Shown one piece after another: positions 26,818 through 35,234 of a stretch of DNA of 52,566 bases. Source of the stretch: Deltaproteobacteria bacterium. Its GTDB lineage: Bacteria; Desulfobacterota; Desulfobacteria; Desulfobacterales; QNYZ01. The notes under the pieces were generated by a model. That model did not search any database. It had not been told where the DNA came from and saw nothing but the letters and a program-made list of their open reading frames with translations. The stretch is taken from assembly GCA_003973265.1 (NCBI GenBank), contig QNYZ01000078.1:1-52566 (forward strand), in the 5' to 3' direction. Each line of letters begins with the position of its first letter. The first letter of the stretch is position 1. Position numbers and translations under genes: made by a program.

Positions 26818-27981
26818 TTAACGATTCGCCTTGCGGATGCCCAGCTGATCCAGGGCAATGATCCATTTGCAGATATTGGTCGACCCTTCCACGATGAAAT
26901 AGGTTGGCGTGTCGCGGTAAATCCGGGCAATCGGATACTCGGTGGAGTATCCATAGGCGCCCAAGATGCGCATGGCATAATTGGCACATCTGGTGACGGT
27001 TTCTCCGGCAAAGTATTTGGCCATGGCGACGTCCAGGCCGTTGTTGATCTGGCCATTGTCCTTGGCTTTGGCTGCTTTGTAAACGAGCAGTCGCGCGGCC
27101 TCGATTTCGGTGGCCATCTGGGCGATCAGGTCCTGGTTCATCTGGTATTTTCCGATGGCCTTGCCGAATTGTTTACGCTGATTGCAGTATTTGATTGATT
27201 CTTCCAGGCAGGCCTGGGCAACGCCCACTGCGCCGGCGGCCGCGGACAACCGGGTCTGGTTCAGTGAACCGAAAACGATTTTGGCGCCATCGCCGGGTTT
27301 TCCCAGAATATTTTCCTTGGGGACCCGGGTGTTGTTCAGGAAGACTTCTCCGGTGGGGGAAGAATGTGACCCCATCTTGTCCAGGGATGATGTCTTGATC
27401 CCGTTGAAATTTTTCATCTCCAGAACAAAAGCGGATAATCCCCTGGATCCTTTTTCCTTATCCGTATAGGCATAATAAATGAGGGTATCCGCATACGGCG
27501 CATTGGTAATCCACACTTTAGAGCCGTTTAAAAGCCAGTGATCTCCCTTATCTTCCGCCACCGAATCGAGGGCCATGACATCGGAACCGGCATCCGGCTC
27601 GGTAATGCCGAACCCGCCGATATGTTCAGCGCTGACCAGCTTGGGAATGTACTTTTTCCTCAGATCTTCATTGCCGTATTTATATATGGTGTATGCACAG
27701 CCGAGTGTCTGCATGTTCACCATGACACGCAGCGAGCTGCAGGCCCTGGCGATTTCTTCGGTAACGATCATGGCGGCCAGCCATCCCATGTCGTCTCCAC
27801 CGTATTCCTCGGGGATGACGGTGCCGAAAAAGCCGAGTTCCCCCATGGGGCGAATGACCTCCTTGATGGGAAAGTGGTGATCCGCATCCCACTGGTCGGC
27901 ATTGGGCGCGATTTTTTTGTCGGCAAAGCGGCGTACTTCTTTTTTCAGCATTTCCATATCTTTGGGCAATGAAAAATCCAT
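26818..27981 (-). CDS. Acyl-CoA dehydrogenase, probably non-decarboxylating glutaryl-CoA dehydrogenase
   Basis: 387 residues from ATG 27981 (AAGGAG five bases upstream; an upstream in-frame start at 28014 is unlikely). ACAD fold with FAD-binding segments FGITEPDAGSD and KVWITNA, and the catalytic Glu in TYFIVEGSTNI near residue 365. In human glutaryl-CoA dehydrogenase the residue before the catalytic Glu is Tyr, a residue important for decarboxylation; here it is Val. I recall that the non-decarboxylating Desulfococcus enzyme likewise lacks the Tyr. With etfAB, gcdA, hbd and a thiolase downstream, the likely product is glutaconyl-CoA. A short-chain acyl-CoA dehydrogenase is the alternative. 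Confidence 0.78.
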   Translation of the reverse strand: MDFSLPKDMEMLKKEVRRFADKKIAPNADQWDADHHFPIKEVIRPMGELGFFGTVIPEEYGGDDMGWLAAMIVTEEIARACSSLRVMVNMQTLGCAYTIYKYGNEDLRKKYIPKLVSAEHIGGFGITEPDAGSDVMALDSVAEDKGDHWLLNGSKVWITNAPYADTLIYYAYTDKEKGSRGLSAFVLEMKNFNGIKTSSLDKMGSHSSPTGEVFLNNTRVPKENILGKPGDGAKIVFGSLNQTRLSAAAGAVGVAQACLEESIKYCNQRKQFGKAIGKYQMNQDLIAQMATEIEAARLLVYKAAKAKDNGQINNGLDVAMAKYFAGETVTRCANYAMRILGAYGYSTEYPIARIYRDTPTYFIVEGSTNICKWIIALDQLGIRKANR

Positions 27982-28021
27982 CCTTACTCCTTTCGTTACA
28001 TTAAAAATATTCAAAACCGAT

Positions 28022-28057
28022 CAATTTATCCAGCATTTTACCCAGAATTTTATCTGG
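28022..28057. repeat. Three 12-nt tandem repeats upstream of the acyl-CoA dehydrogenase operon
   Basis: CAATTTATCCAG, CATTTTACCCAG and AATTTTATCTGG follow each other without gaps. They lie 41-76 nt before the gene's ATG at 27981, where a promoter and operator are expected. Regularly spaced AT-rich repeats of about one helical turn are a common layout for regulator binding. Confidence 0.5.
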
Positions 28058-28249
28058 CTTTTTATTCAGGCAGGTTCAATGACGCTTGGAAAGCCCTGAT
28101 AGCAGATTGCGGAATTTGGTGCAATCAAATGTTTAAAGCTACGATATAGCTATATTGCCATCATGGCTTAGTCAAGTATAAAAGGATGATGGATTATCGT
28201 TAGAGAGGCAAAACGATAAAGATCAGGCTAAATGCACCAATCTTACAAC

Positions 28250-28278
28250 TTGACACCCATGGATGAAAACGATATCTT
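28250..28278 (+). promoter_or_regulatory. Sigma-70-like promoter of lysS and the envelope cluster
   Basis: TTGACA (28250-28255), a 17-nt spacer and TATCTT (28273-28278). The transcript would start near 28285, about 85 nt before the lysS start. Confidence 0.55.
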
Positions 28279-28368
28279 GAAAAGATTAGGTTAATTTGGC
28301 TGATGGAAATAATTTTAACTATAAATACAATATTTTAGAATATAGTCGCAGGGGCTCAATACGACCTG

Positions 28369-29886
28369 ATGTTGTTTCAGGAAGGAAATAAACAGCTGAT
28401 CATGACCGAGAAACCAGGGAACGAGATAAATATACGCAAGGGAAAACTGGCGAAATTACGGGCAATGCAGGTCAATCCGTATCCGAATCAGATTAAGATA
28501 ACCCATACGGTTGAATCGGTAAATGCTGTCATTGAAACCGATGGCGAAAAACTGGCCGACAACGATAAACGGTTTGCGCTGGCCGGCAGAATCATGGCCA
28601 TTAACCGCTTCGGAAAATCTGCCTTTATCCGTTTTCGGGATCGCACCGGGCAGCTTCAGGCCTATATTCGTAAGGATCAGGTGGGAGAAGACGCGTTTCT
28701 GCTGTTCCAAGAATTCGATATCGGCGATTTCATCGGGCTGGCGGGGACGATGTTTCAGACCCGGACCGGCGAATGGACGTTACTGGCCAGGGAGATCCAG
28801 ATGGTCTGCAAGGCGATTCGGCCGCTGCCCGAGAAATTTCATGGAATAAAAGACCCGGAAAAACGTTATCGCCGCCGGTACCTTGATTTGATTATGAATC
28901 CACCGGCCCGGGATATTTTTATCAAGCGGGCCCGCATCGTACAGACGATCCGGCAGTTCCTCCTTGACCGTGCGTATCTTGAAGTGGAAACGCCGATGAT
29001 GCACCCGCTTGCCGGCGGGGCCGAGGCGACCCCGTTTGTTACGCATCACCAGGCCCTGGGGATGGACCTGTACCTGCGGATTGCACCGGAATTATATCTG
29101 AAACGGCTGGTAGTGGGCGGCTTTGAACGGGTATTTGAAATCAATCGAAATTTTCGAAACGAGGGGATCTCCACGCGGCACAATCCCGAATTTACCATGC
29201 TGGAATTCTACCAGGCCTATGCCACCTATAAAGATTTAATGGATTTAACGGAGGAAATGTTTCAATCCGTCGCCAAAGCGCTTGGTAATTCACTGCAGAT
29301 TCCGTATCAGGGCCATACCATAGATTTTTCGCCGCCCTGGCAGCGGATGACGCTGGCCGAATCGCTGGCATCCATCGGCGGCGTGGATCCGTCTCTTCTG
29401 AACGATAAAGAGGCCCTGCTTCAGGTGGCGGCGGATAAAGGCGTACGCCTGACCAAAACCGGACGGCTGGGGAAGATTGTCACCAAGCTGTTCGATGCCC
29501 TGGTGGAACCGAAACTGATTCAGCCGACATTCATTACCGGGTACCCGGTGGAGGTGTCTCCGCTGTCAAGGCGAAGTGAAGAATTCCCGGAGCTGACGGA
29601 TCGATTTGAGCTTTTCATCGCCGGGTACGAAATTGCCAACGGGTTCTCCGAACTCAACGACCCCAAAGACCAGGAGGGCCGTTTTCTGCAGCAGGTGGAA
29701 GACCGCAAGGCCGGTGATGAGGAAGCGCACCTGATGGACCAGGCGTATATTGAGGCCCTGGAATACGGCATGCCGCCTACTGCGGGGGAGGGGGTCGGTA
29801 TCGATCGCGTGACCATGCTGTTTACCGATTCGGTGTCCATTCGCGAAGTTATCTTGTTTCCACACATGCGGCCGGATACCGGCTGA
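28369..29886 (+). CDS. lysS: Lysyl-tRNA synthetase (class II)
   Basis: 505 residues from the upstream ATG; an ATG at 28402 (494 residues) is an alternative and neither has well-spaced Shine-Dalgarno bases. N-terminal OB-fold for the anticodon (GRIMAINRFGKSAFIRFRD), then the class II catalytic core: motif 1 around EVETPMMHP, motif 2 NRNFRNEGISTRHNPEFTM and motif 3 GEGVGIDRVTMLF. Charges tRNA-Lys. First gene of the plus-strand run that continues into lolC; 145 nt separate the two, with no visible terminator. Confidence 0.96.
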   Translation: MLFQEGNKQLIMTEKPGNEINIRKGKLAKLRAMQVNPYPNQIKITHTVESVNAVIETDGEKLADNDKRFALAGRIMAINRFGKSAFIRFRDRTGQLQAYIRKDQVGEDAFLLFQEFDIGDFIGLAGTMFQTRTGEWTLLAREIQMVCKAIRPLPEKFHGIKDPEKRYRRRYLDLIMNPPARDIFIKRARIVQTIRQFLLDRAYLEVETPMMHPLAGGAEATPFVTHHQALGMDLYLRIAPELYLKRLVVGGFERVFEINRNFRNEGISTRHNPEFTMLEFYQAYATYKDLMDLTEEMFQSVAKALGNSLQIPYQGHTIDFSPPWQRMTLAESLASIGGVDPSLLNDKEALLQVAADKGVRLTKTGRLGKIVTKLFDALVEPKLIQPTFITGYPVEVSPLSRRSEEFPELTDRFELFIAGYEIANGFSELNDPKDQEGRFLQQVEDRKAGDEEAHLMDQAYIEALEYGMPPTAGEGVGIDRVTMLFTDSVSIREVILFPHMRPDTG

Positions 29887-30009
29887 TTTTGACCGGATAG
29901 TTGATAATCATTAAAAAAGATCTGATTTGAGGTGTTATCACCATTATTTTCGATACGACTTCCTGATTATACAATTCGATGTCAGCGTCAGGTATTCTCA
30001 GGGGGGGAG

Positions 30010-30042
30010 ATGAAAAGAAACCCCGGCACTCATGGCTTTTGA
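30010..30042 (+). other. Ten-codon leader ORF overlapping the lolC start
   Basis: An ATG at 30010 directly follows GGGGGGGAG, the best Shine-Dalgarno-like sequence in this gap, and opens a ten-codon frame ending in TGA at 30042, which overlaps the lolC ATG (30032) in another frame. lolC itself has no good ribosome binding site, so it could be translated by coupling to this leader. Equally, the G-run may simply serve lolC at long range. Confidence 0.3.
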
Positions 30043-31267
30043 ATATTTTATCGGCGCCCGGTATCTGCGGGCCAAACAAAAACAATCCTTTATTTCGCTG
30101 ATCACGATTCTTTCCATTGCGGGCGTGACCGTCGGTGTCATGGCATTGATTGTCGTTATTGCCGTCATGACGGGGTTTGAATCCGATTTAAAAACGCGTA
30201 TCCTGGGGATTGAGTCCCACCTGGTGGTTCGGCGTCATGGGGAACCTATTTCAAATTTCCGTGAAATTCGCAGGCAGGTGGCAGAGATTCCGGGGGTGGC
30301 GGCTGCCACACCCGCGCTCAATGATCAGGTCATGCTGCGGTCTGCCGGGGGCATATCCGGCGCCATGTTTCGGGGGGTGGACGTTGAAACTGCCGGCGGG
30401 GTCATCAATGTGCTTACGCCGGATTTACTGGATAGACTTCGAAAACCGCCGTCAGACAACGGTTCCGGGTTTGTTCCGCCGGGAATTATCCTGGGGAAGC
30501 AGCTGGGGCGCCAGCTGGGTGTGGTTGAAGGGGATATCGTGTATATTATTTCGCCCCGGGGCATGTTGATCCCGGCCGGCCATATTCCGGGGATGCACCG
30601 GTTTAAGGTGGTCGGTTTTTTTGAGTCAGGCATGTATGAGTTTGATGGTGCGCTGGCCTATATTCTTTTATCCGAGGCGCAGCGAATGATGCGCATGCCC
30701 CATGCGGTCAGCGGGATTGACGTTCGCCTGTATGACGCAGGTCAGGCCGAAAGTATTGCCGCCCGAATTAACGATACGCTCGGGTTTCCTTTTTGGAGCC
30801 AGACCTGGATGCAGATGAATAAAAACCTGTTTTCCGCTTTAAAGCTGGAAAAGGTGGTGATGTTTATCATCCTGGCCCTGATTGTACTGGTGGCCGCATT
30901 TAACATCGCCAGCAGTTTGATCATGATGGTCATGGAAAAAACACGGGATGTCGCCATTTTAAAGGCGATGGGAGCCACGAACAGGAGCATTCGCAAAATT
31001 TTTGTTTTCAAGGGGCTGGTGATCGGAATTGTCGGAACGACGCTGGGCGTCATCTTCGGTTTTATCCTGTGCGGGCTTCTCGAAAAGTATAAGTTCATTG
31101 AATTGCCCGGAGATGTCTACTATCTCACCACCCTGCCGGTTCAGCTCGAGATGTCGGATGTGGCGATGATTGCGGTTTCCGCCATTGTTATCTGCTTTCT
31201 GGCCACGCTGTATCCGGCCGGCCAGGCGGCCAGACTCGACCCCGTGGATGCGATACGTTATGGATGA
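30032..31267 (+). CDS. lolC: Lipoprotein-releasing ABC transporter permease (LolC/E/F family)
   Basis: 411 residues. MacB/LolE architecture: N-terminal membrane helix (about 20-45, ITILSIAGVTVGVMALIVVIAVMTG), a large periplasmic domain (about 46-260), then three helices (about 270-300, 320-345, 375-400). With LolD it extracts lipoproteins from the inner membrane for transfer to LolA. Only one permease gene is present here, so it may work as a homodimer, as described for LolF in other bacteria. LolD overlaps it by eight bases. LolA is not in the window. Confidence 0.9.
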   Translation: MAFEYFIGARYLRAKQKQSFISLITILSIAGVTVGVMALIVVIAVMTGFESDLKTRILGIESHLVVRRHGEPISNFREIRRQVAEIPGVAAATPALNDQVMLRSAGGISGAMFRGVDVETAGGVINVLTPDLLDRLRKPPSDNGSGFVPPGIILGKQLGRQLGVVEGDIVYIISPRGMLIPAGHIPGMHRFKVVGFFESGMYEFDGALAYILLSEAQRMMRMPHAVSGIDVRLYDAGQAESIAARINDTLGFPFWSQTWMQMNKNLFSALKLEKVVMFIILALIVLVAAFNIASSLIMMVMEKTRDVAILKAMGATNRSIRKIFVFKGLVIGIVGTTLGVIFGFILCGLLEKYKFIELPGDVYYLTTLPVQLEMSDVAMIAVSAIVICFLATLYPAGQAARLDPVDAIRYG

Positions 31268-31976
31268 ACCGAGCCGTCGGAAAGAGAATCCGCAAGAGCA
31301 CCCGTTGATCAGGGCGGAAGGGATATGTAAAAGCTTTCGGAACAGCCTTTCGAAAATCGATATTCTGAAAAATGTCGATTTTGAAGTGGCGGCAGGAGAA
31401 ACCATGGCCGTCGTAGGACCGTCGGGCATCGGGAAATCAACCCTGCTTCATATTTTCGGCACGCTGGATCGCCCGGACCAGGGGCGGGTATTGTTCCATG
31501 GCCAGGATGTTTTTTCCCTGGATCAGGAGAGGCTGTCCGCTTTTCGAAATGAATCGGTCGGGTTTGTTTTTCAGTTTCATCATCTGCTGGCCGAATTCAA
31601 TGCGCTCGAAAATGCCATGATGCCGGCGTATATTCATGGGAAAAGCAGGCCCGATGCATTGCAGATGGCCGAGGAAATTCTCGTACGGGTCGGCCTGAAA
31701 GATCGGCTCCATCATCCGGTGACCAGGCTGTCGGGCGGGGAACAGCAGCGGGTGGCGCTGGCACGGGCGCTGGTCATGAAGCCGCTGGTGCTGCTGGCCG
31801 ATGAGCCGACCGGGAATCTGGACGAGAAAAATGCACAGCAGGTTCACGAATTACTGATGGCTTTAAATCAAGAATTCGGAATGACTCTGGTCGTGGTGAC
31901 CCATAACCCGGGTCTAGCCGCGCTGATGGCACGCCGTGTGACCATTCGCGGGGGAAGTCTTCTGGATACGGAATGA
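31260..31976 (+). CDS. lolD: Lipoprotein-releasing ABC transporter ATP-binding protein
   Basis: 238 residues from ATG 31260; the frame is open further upstream but that part lies within lolC. Walker A GPSGIGKSTLL, Q-loop FVFQFHHLL, signature LSGGEQQRVALARAL, Walker B LLADEPTGNLD and the H-loop VVTHN. The LolD/MacB subfamily is indicated by the pairing with the LolC-type permease and the QFHHLLAEFNALENAMMPA stretch. The start overlaps the lolC stop, suggesting coupled translation. Confidence 0.93.
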   Translation: MDEPSRRKENPQEHPLIRAEGICKSFRNSLSKIDILKNVDFEVAAGETMAVVGPSGIGKSTLLHIFGTLDRPDQGRVLFHGQDVFSLDQERLSAFRNESVGFVFQFHHLLAEFNALENAMMPAYIHGKSRPDALQMAEEILVRVGLKDRLHHPVTRLSGGEQQRVALARALVMKPLVLLADEPTGNLDEKNAQQVHELLMALNQEFGMTLVVVTHNPGLAALMARRVTIRGGSLLDTE

Positions 31977-31983
31977 GAAAATA

Positions 31984-34629
31984 ATGAAAAAATACCTGAT
32001 CTTAATAGTGTGTCTGATAATTTTGCCAGGCGGCGTTGCCGCCAGATCGCTTACCCCCGAGAAAGTAGGGGTACTTCCTTTCAGCATCCATGCCGGCGAG
32101 GAGATGGCCTATCTGGAAGATGACATTCGAAAAGTCATTGAAAAAAGACTGTCGGCAGACGGCGCCGAAATTGTTACGCTTAAACCGTTGCCCGGTGAAG
32201 CAGAAATATCGTCAGACATCGATCCTGAAAAGATTCGTCAGATCGGAATAGAGGCCGGGGCCGATTTTGTGGTGTGGGGGAGCATGACCTGGATTGATGG
32301 CCAGTACAGTATTGATGCAAAAGTGATGAGTCCGTTCAGTACCGATCCGGTTCTGGATCCGATCCGGACATATTTTATTTCCGGTCACGGTATTGAAAAT
32401 ATACCCAATACGATAACCGGGCTTTCACGTCAGCTGGCGTTTCATATCTTCAAGCGGGAGAAAATTGCCCGGGTCCTTATCATGGGCAATCAGCGTATCG
32501 AGGCCGATGCCATCCGGAAAAACATTCATACAGGGCCGGGAGATGTGTTTTTAACCAAAAGCCTTTCCGATGATTTGCGGCGAATCTATGGCATGGGGTA
32601 TTTTGATGATGTCCGTATTGAATCCGAGGAAGGACCCGACGGAAAAACAATTATCATTACCGTCAAGGAAAAGCCAACAATTCGGAAAATCAAGTTTAAG
32701 GGAAACCGGGTGTTTGAAGACAAGGAGCTTCTGGATATACTGGATCTCAAAACCGGGGCGATTCTGAATAACCTGACAATTCAGGAGAATATTGACCGGC
32801 TGGAAAGCCGGTACAAAGAGAAAAACTATCAAAATATTCAGATAAAACCGCAAGTTGAATCGGTTGCGAATAATCAGGGCGACCTTACTTTTCTAATCAC
32901 CGAAGGCGGTAAGGTCAGAATTAAAAAAATTGAGTTTATGGGAAATTCGGTCTATTCCGACGACGACCTCAGGGATGAGATGAAAACGTCTGAAAAAGGT
33001 ATTTTTTCGTGGCTGACCTCTTCGGGAGATCTGAAAAGAGAAGACCTTGACCAGGATATTTCAAGACTAACCGCGTTTTACCAGAATAACGGGTTCATCG
33101 ACGCCCGGGTTGGCGAGCCAGACGTTACCACCAAAGACAACTGGATCTACATTAAAATCAAGATCTATGAAGGGGCGCGATACAAAGTCGGAAAGATTGC
33201 GCTGACAGGCGACCTGATCCGGCCGACTGAAGCGTTGATGAAGAAAATAAAAATCAGTAAAGAGCCGTATTTTAACCGTAAAGTACTGCGAAACGATATC
33301 GTATACCTGTCTGACCTGTATGCAGACAGGGGATATGCCTATCCGAATATTATTCCGAAAATTGATAAAGATAAGAAGAACCGGGTGGTTAATATTGATA
33401 TCAATGTTCAAAAAGGCCCCCAGGTATATTTTGAAAAGATCATTATAGGTGGAAATACCCGGACCCGAGATAAGGTTATCCGCCGGATGCTGAAGGTAAA
33501 CGAAGGCGGGCTCTTCTCAGGGGAAAAGTTGAGACGCAGCGTTCGCAATCTTCAACGGTTGGGGTATTTTGAAGATGTACAGGTTAATACCCGCAAAGGC
33601 AGTGCTGACGACCAGATGATCCTTGATATCCAGGTCAAGGAAAAATCAACGGGAAATTTCAGCCTGGGTGGGGGATATAGCAGTGTGGAAAAGGTGTTTG
33701 CGACCGGTTCTATCACGGAACGGAACCTGTTGGGGTATGGGGTGAATCTCCAGATGAAGGCCAACCTGAGCAGCAAGACCACCCGTTACTCGCTGAGCCT
33801 GACCGAACCCTGGCTGTTTGATATTCCGCTGTCCGCGGGAATTGAGCTCTATAACTGGGAGTACGATTACGATACCTACGATAAGAAAAGCACGGGCGGC
33901 AGCCTGAAGGCCGGATATCCGATATTCAGGGACACCCGCCTCTATCTGAAATATTACTATGATATCGCGGACGTCGATAATATTGATGAAGACGCCGCCC
34001 AGTCGATCAAAGATCTTGAAGGTAAAAATGTAACCAGCGCTGTGATCGCAGCATTGCACTACGATTCGAGAAACCGGTTTTTCTATACAACCCGGGGACA
34101 GGATCATCGGATCAGTATTGAATATGCGGGTATTGGCGGTGACGTCAAATTTACTAAATATACCGGTGAGCTGGGTATTTATTTCCCGATTTTGTATGGT
34201 CTGGTGGGCTTTTTGCATACGGAAGGTGGATATGTTGAACAGAATGGAAACGGTCTGCTGCCGGATTATGAACGGTTCTATCTGGGCGGGATTCACTCGA
34301 TACGTGGATTCAAGTGGCGGGGTATCAGCGCCCGGGACGAAGACGGCGCAGAAATCGGCGGAGAAAAGTATGTTCAGTTCAACGCCGAAATACATATTCC
34401 GCTTTTAAGGGAAGCGGGTCTCCTCGGGGTCCTTTTTTATGATACGGGCAATGTTTTTGGTACCGGGGACAAGATTGATCTGGGACAGTTGCGTCAGGGC
34501 GCCGGTTTTGGAATCCGGTGGAACTCTCCTGTGGGGCCAATCCGGCTGGAGCGGGGATATATCCTTGACCCGGAGGAGGGCGAGGACCGTGACGGGCGGT
34601 GGGAATTTACCATGGAAGCGGCGTTTTAA
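31984..34629 (+). CDS. bamA: Outer membrane protein assembly factor BamA with an extra N-terminal domain
   Basis: 881 residues, longer than the usual 750-810. Signal peptide about 1-20. Residues about 25-150 form an additional domain (VGVLPFSIHAGEEM, ADFVVWGSMTWIDGQYSIDAKV) that resembles the TolB N-terminal/FlgO-type fold and is not part of standard BamA. Five POTRA domains follow (about 158-233, 234-312, 313-400, 401-480, 481-558), then the 16-stranded barrel with the IRGFKWRG motif of the Omp85 loop 6 and a C-terminal Phe. BamA folds and inserts outer-membrane beta-barrels. Neighbours skp and the lpx genes fit the usual order. Confidence 0.93.
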   Translation: MKKYLILIVCLIILPGGVAARSLTPEKVGVLPFSIHAGEEMAYLEDDIRKVIEKRLSADGAEIVTLKPLPGEAEISSDIDPEKIRQIGIEAGADFVVWGSMTWIDGQYSIDAKVMSPFSTDPVLDPIRTYFISGHGIENIPNTITGLSRQLAFHIFKREKIARVLIMGNQRIEADAIRKNIHTGPGDVFLTKSLSDDLRRIYGMGYFDDVRIESEEGPDGKTIIITVKEKPTIRKIKFKGNRVFEDKELLDILDLKTGAILNNLTIQENIDRLESRYKEKNYQNIQIKPQVESVANNQGDLTFLITEGGKVRIKKIEFMGNSVYSDDDLRDEMKTSEKGIFSWLTSSGDLKREDLDQDISRLTAFYQNNGFIDARVGEPDVTTKDNWIYIKIKIYEGARYKVGKIALTGDLIRPTEALMKKIKISKEPYFNRKVLRNDIVYLSDLYADRGYAYPNIIPKIDKDKKNRVVNIDINVQKGPQVYFEKIIIGGNTRTRDKVIRRMLKVNEGGLFSGEKLRRSVRNLQRLGYFEDVQVNTRKGSADDQMILDIQVKEKSTGNFSLGGGYSSVEKVFATGSITERNLLGYGVNLQMKANLSSKTTRYSLSLTEPWLFDIPLSAGIELYNWEYDYDTYDKKSTGGSLKAGYPIFRDTRLYLKYYYDIADVDNIDEDAAQSIKDLEGKNVTSAVIAALHYDSRNRFFYTTRGQDHRISIEYAGIGGDVKFTKYTGELGIYFPILYGLVGFLHTEGGYVEQNGNGLLPDYERFYLGGIHSIRGFKWRGISARDEDGAEIGGEKYVQFNAEIHIPLLREAGLLGVLFYDTGNVFGTGDKIDLGQLRQGAGFGIRWNSPVGPIRLERGYILDPEEGEDRDGRWEFTMEAAF

Positions 34630-34678
34630 GCGACGCGTATAAATGATACCCAAATAGATATAATAAGGGGGATTTCAG

Positions 34679-35224
34679 ATGCGGATGATAGGTAAGACTC
34701 TGCTGATAACAGCAATGGTTATCGGTCTTTTTGTCCCGGTAACGCGGGGTGCCGGCGTAAACAAAATAGGCATCATAGATTTTCAGAAAATCCTGGAAAC
34801 ATCCAATGCCGGCAAAGCCGCCCAGGAGAAGATCAATACCGCGGGTAAGAAAATGGAAGCGGAGCTCCAGGAAAAGGGGAAAGAGATCGAGGCCCTTCAG
34901 AAGAACCTGGAGCGGGAAAACATGGTGCTGAACAAAGAGGCCCGGGATGAAAAACAACGGGAGATCCGGATCAAGATCAACGATGCGAAAACGCTTGAGG
35001 CCAGGTATCGCAGAGATATCAAGCGGACCCGGGCGCAGGTTATTCAGAAAATAGAAAAAGAAGTTTTCGATGTGGCGCAGAAAATTGCAAAAGAGAGTGG
35101 ATTCCAGTTGATCCTGGAAAAACGGGCCGGAGGGGTTATCTACTTTGAGCCGGCCTGGGAGATAACCGCGCAGGTCATTGAAAAGTATAACGCCGAATTT
35201 GCCGCATCGGGAAATAAAGAGTAG
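34679..35224 (+). CDS. skp: Periplasmic chaperone Skp/OmpH
   Basis: 181 residues. Signal peptide about 1-23 (MRMIGKTLLITAMVIGLFVP...), then the short beta segment KIGIIDFQKIL and long charged coiled-coil helices (about 45-140) that form the tentacles of the trimer, closing with a beta strand region (GFQLILEKRAGGVIYF). It holds unfolded outer-membrane proteins in the periplasm for BamA. AAGGGGG eight bases before ATG. Located between bamA and lpxD as in many Gram-negatives. Confidence 0.92.
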   Translation: MRMIGKTLLITAMVIGLFVPVTRGAGVNKIGIIDFQKILETSNAGKAAQEKINTAGKKMEAELQEKGKEIEALQKNLERENMVLNKEARDEKQREIRIKINDAKTLEARYRRDIKRTRAQVIQKIEKEVFDVAQKIAKESGFQLILEKRAGGVIYFEPAWEITAQVIEKYNAEFAASGNKE

Positions 35225-35234
35225 ATCATTGATC

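Larger units (their letters stand above)
27982..28368. other. Divergent intergenic region between gdh and lysS
   Basis: AT-rich gap of 387 bases. It contains the three 12-nt repeats (28022-28057), an inverted repeat GATTGC...GCAATC (28105-28126), a perfect palindrome ATATAGCTATAT (28144-28155) and the lysS promoter candidate (28250-28278). I see no coding frame or RNA gene. It probably controls both the minus-strand operon and the plus-strand lysS-envelope run. Confidence 0.5.
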
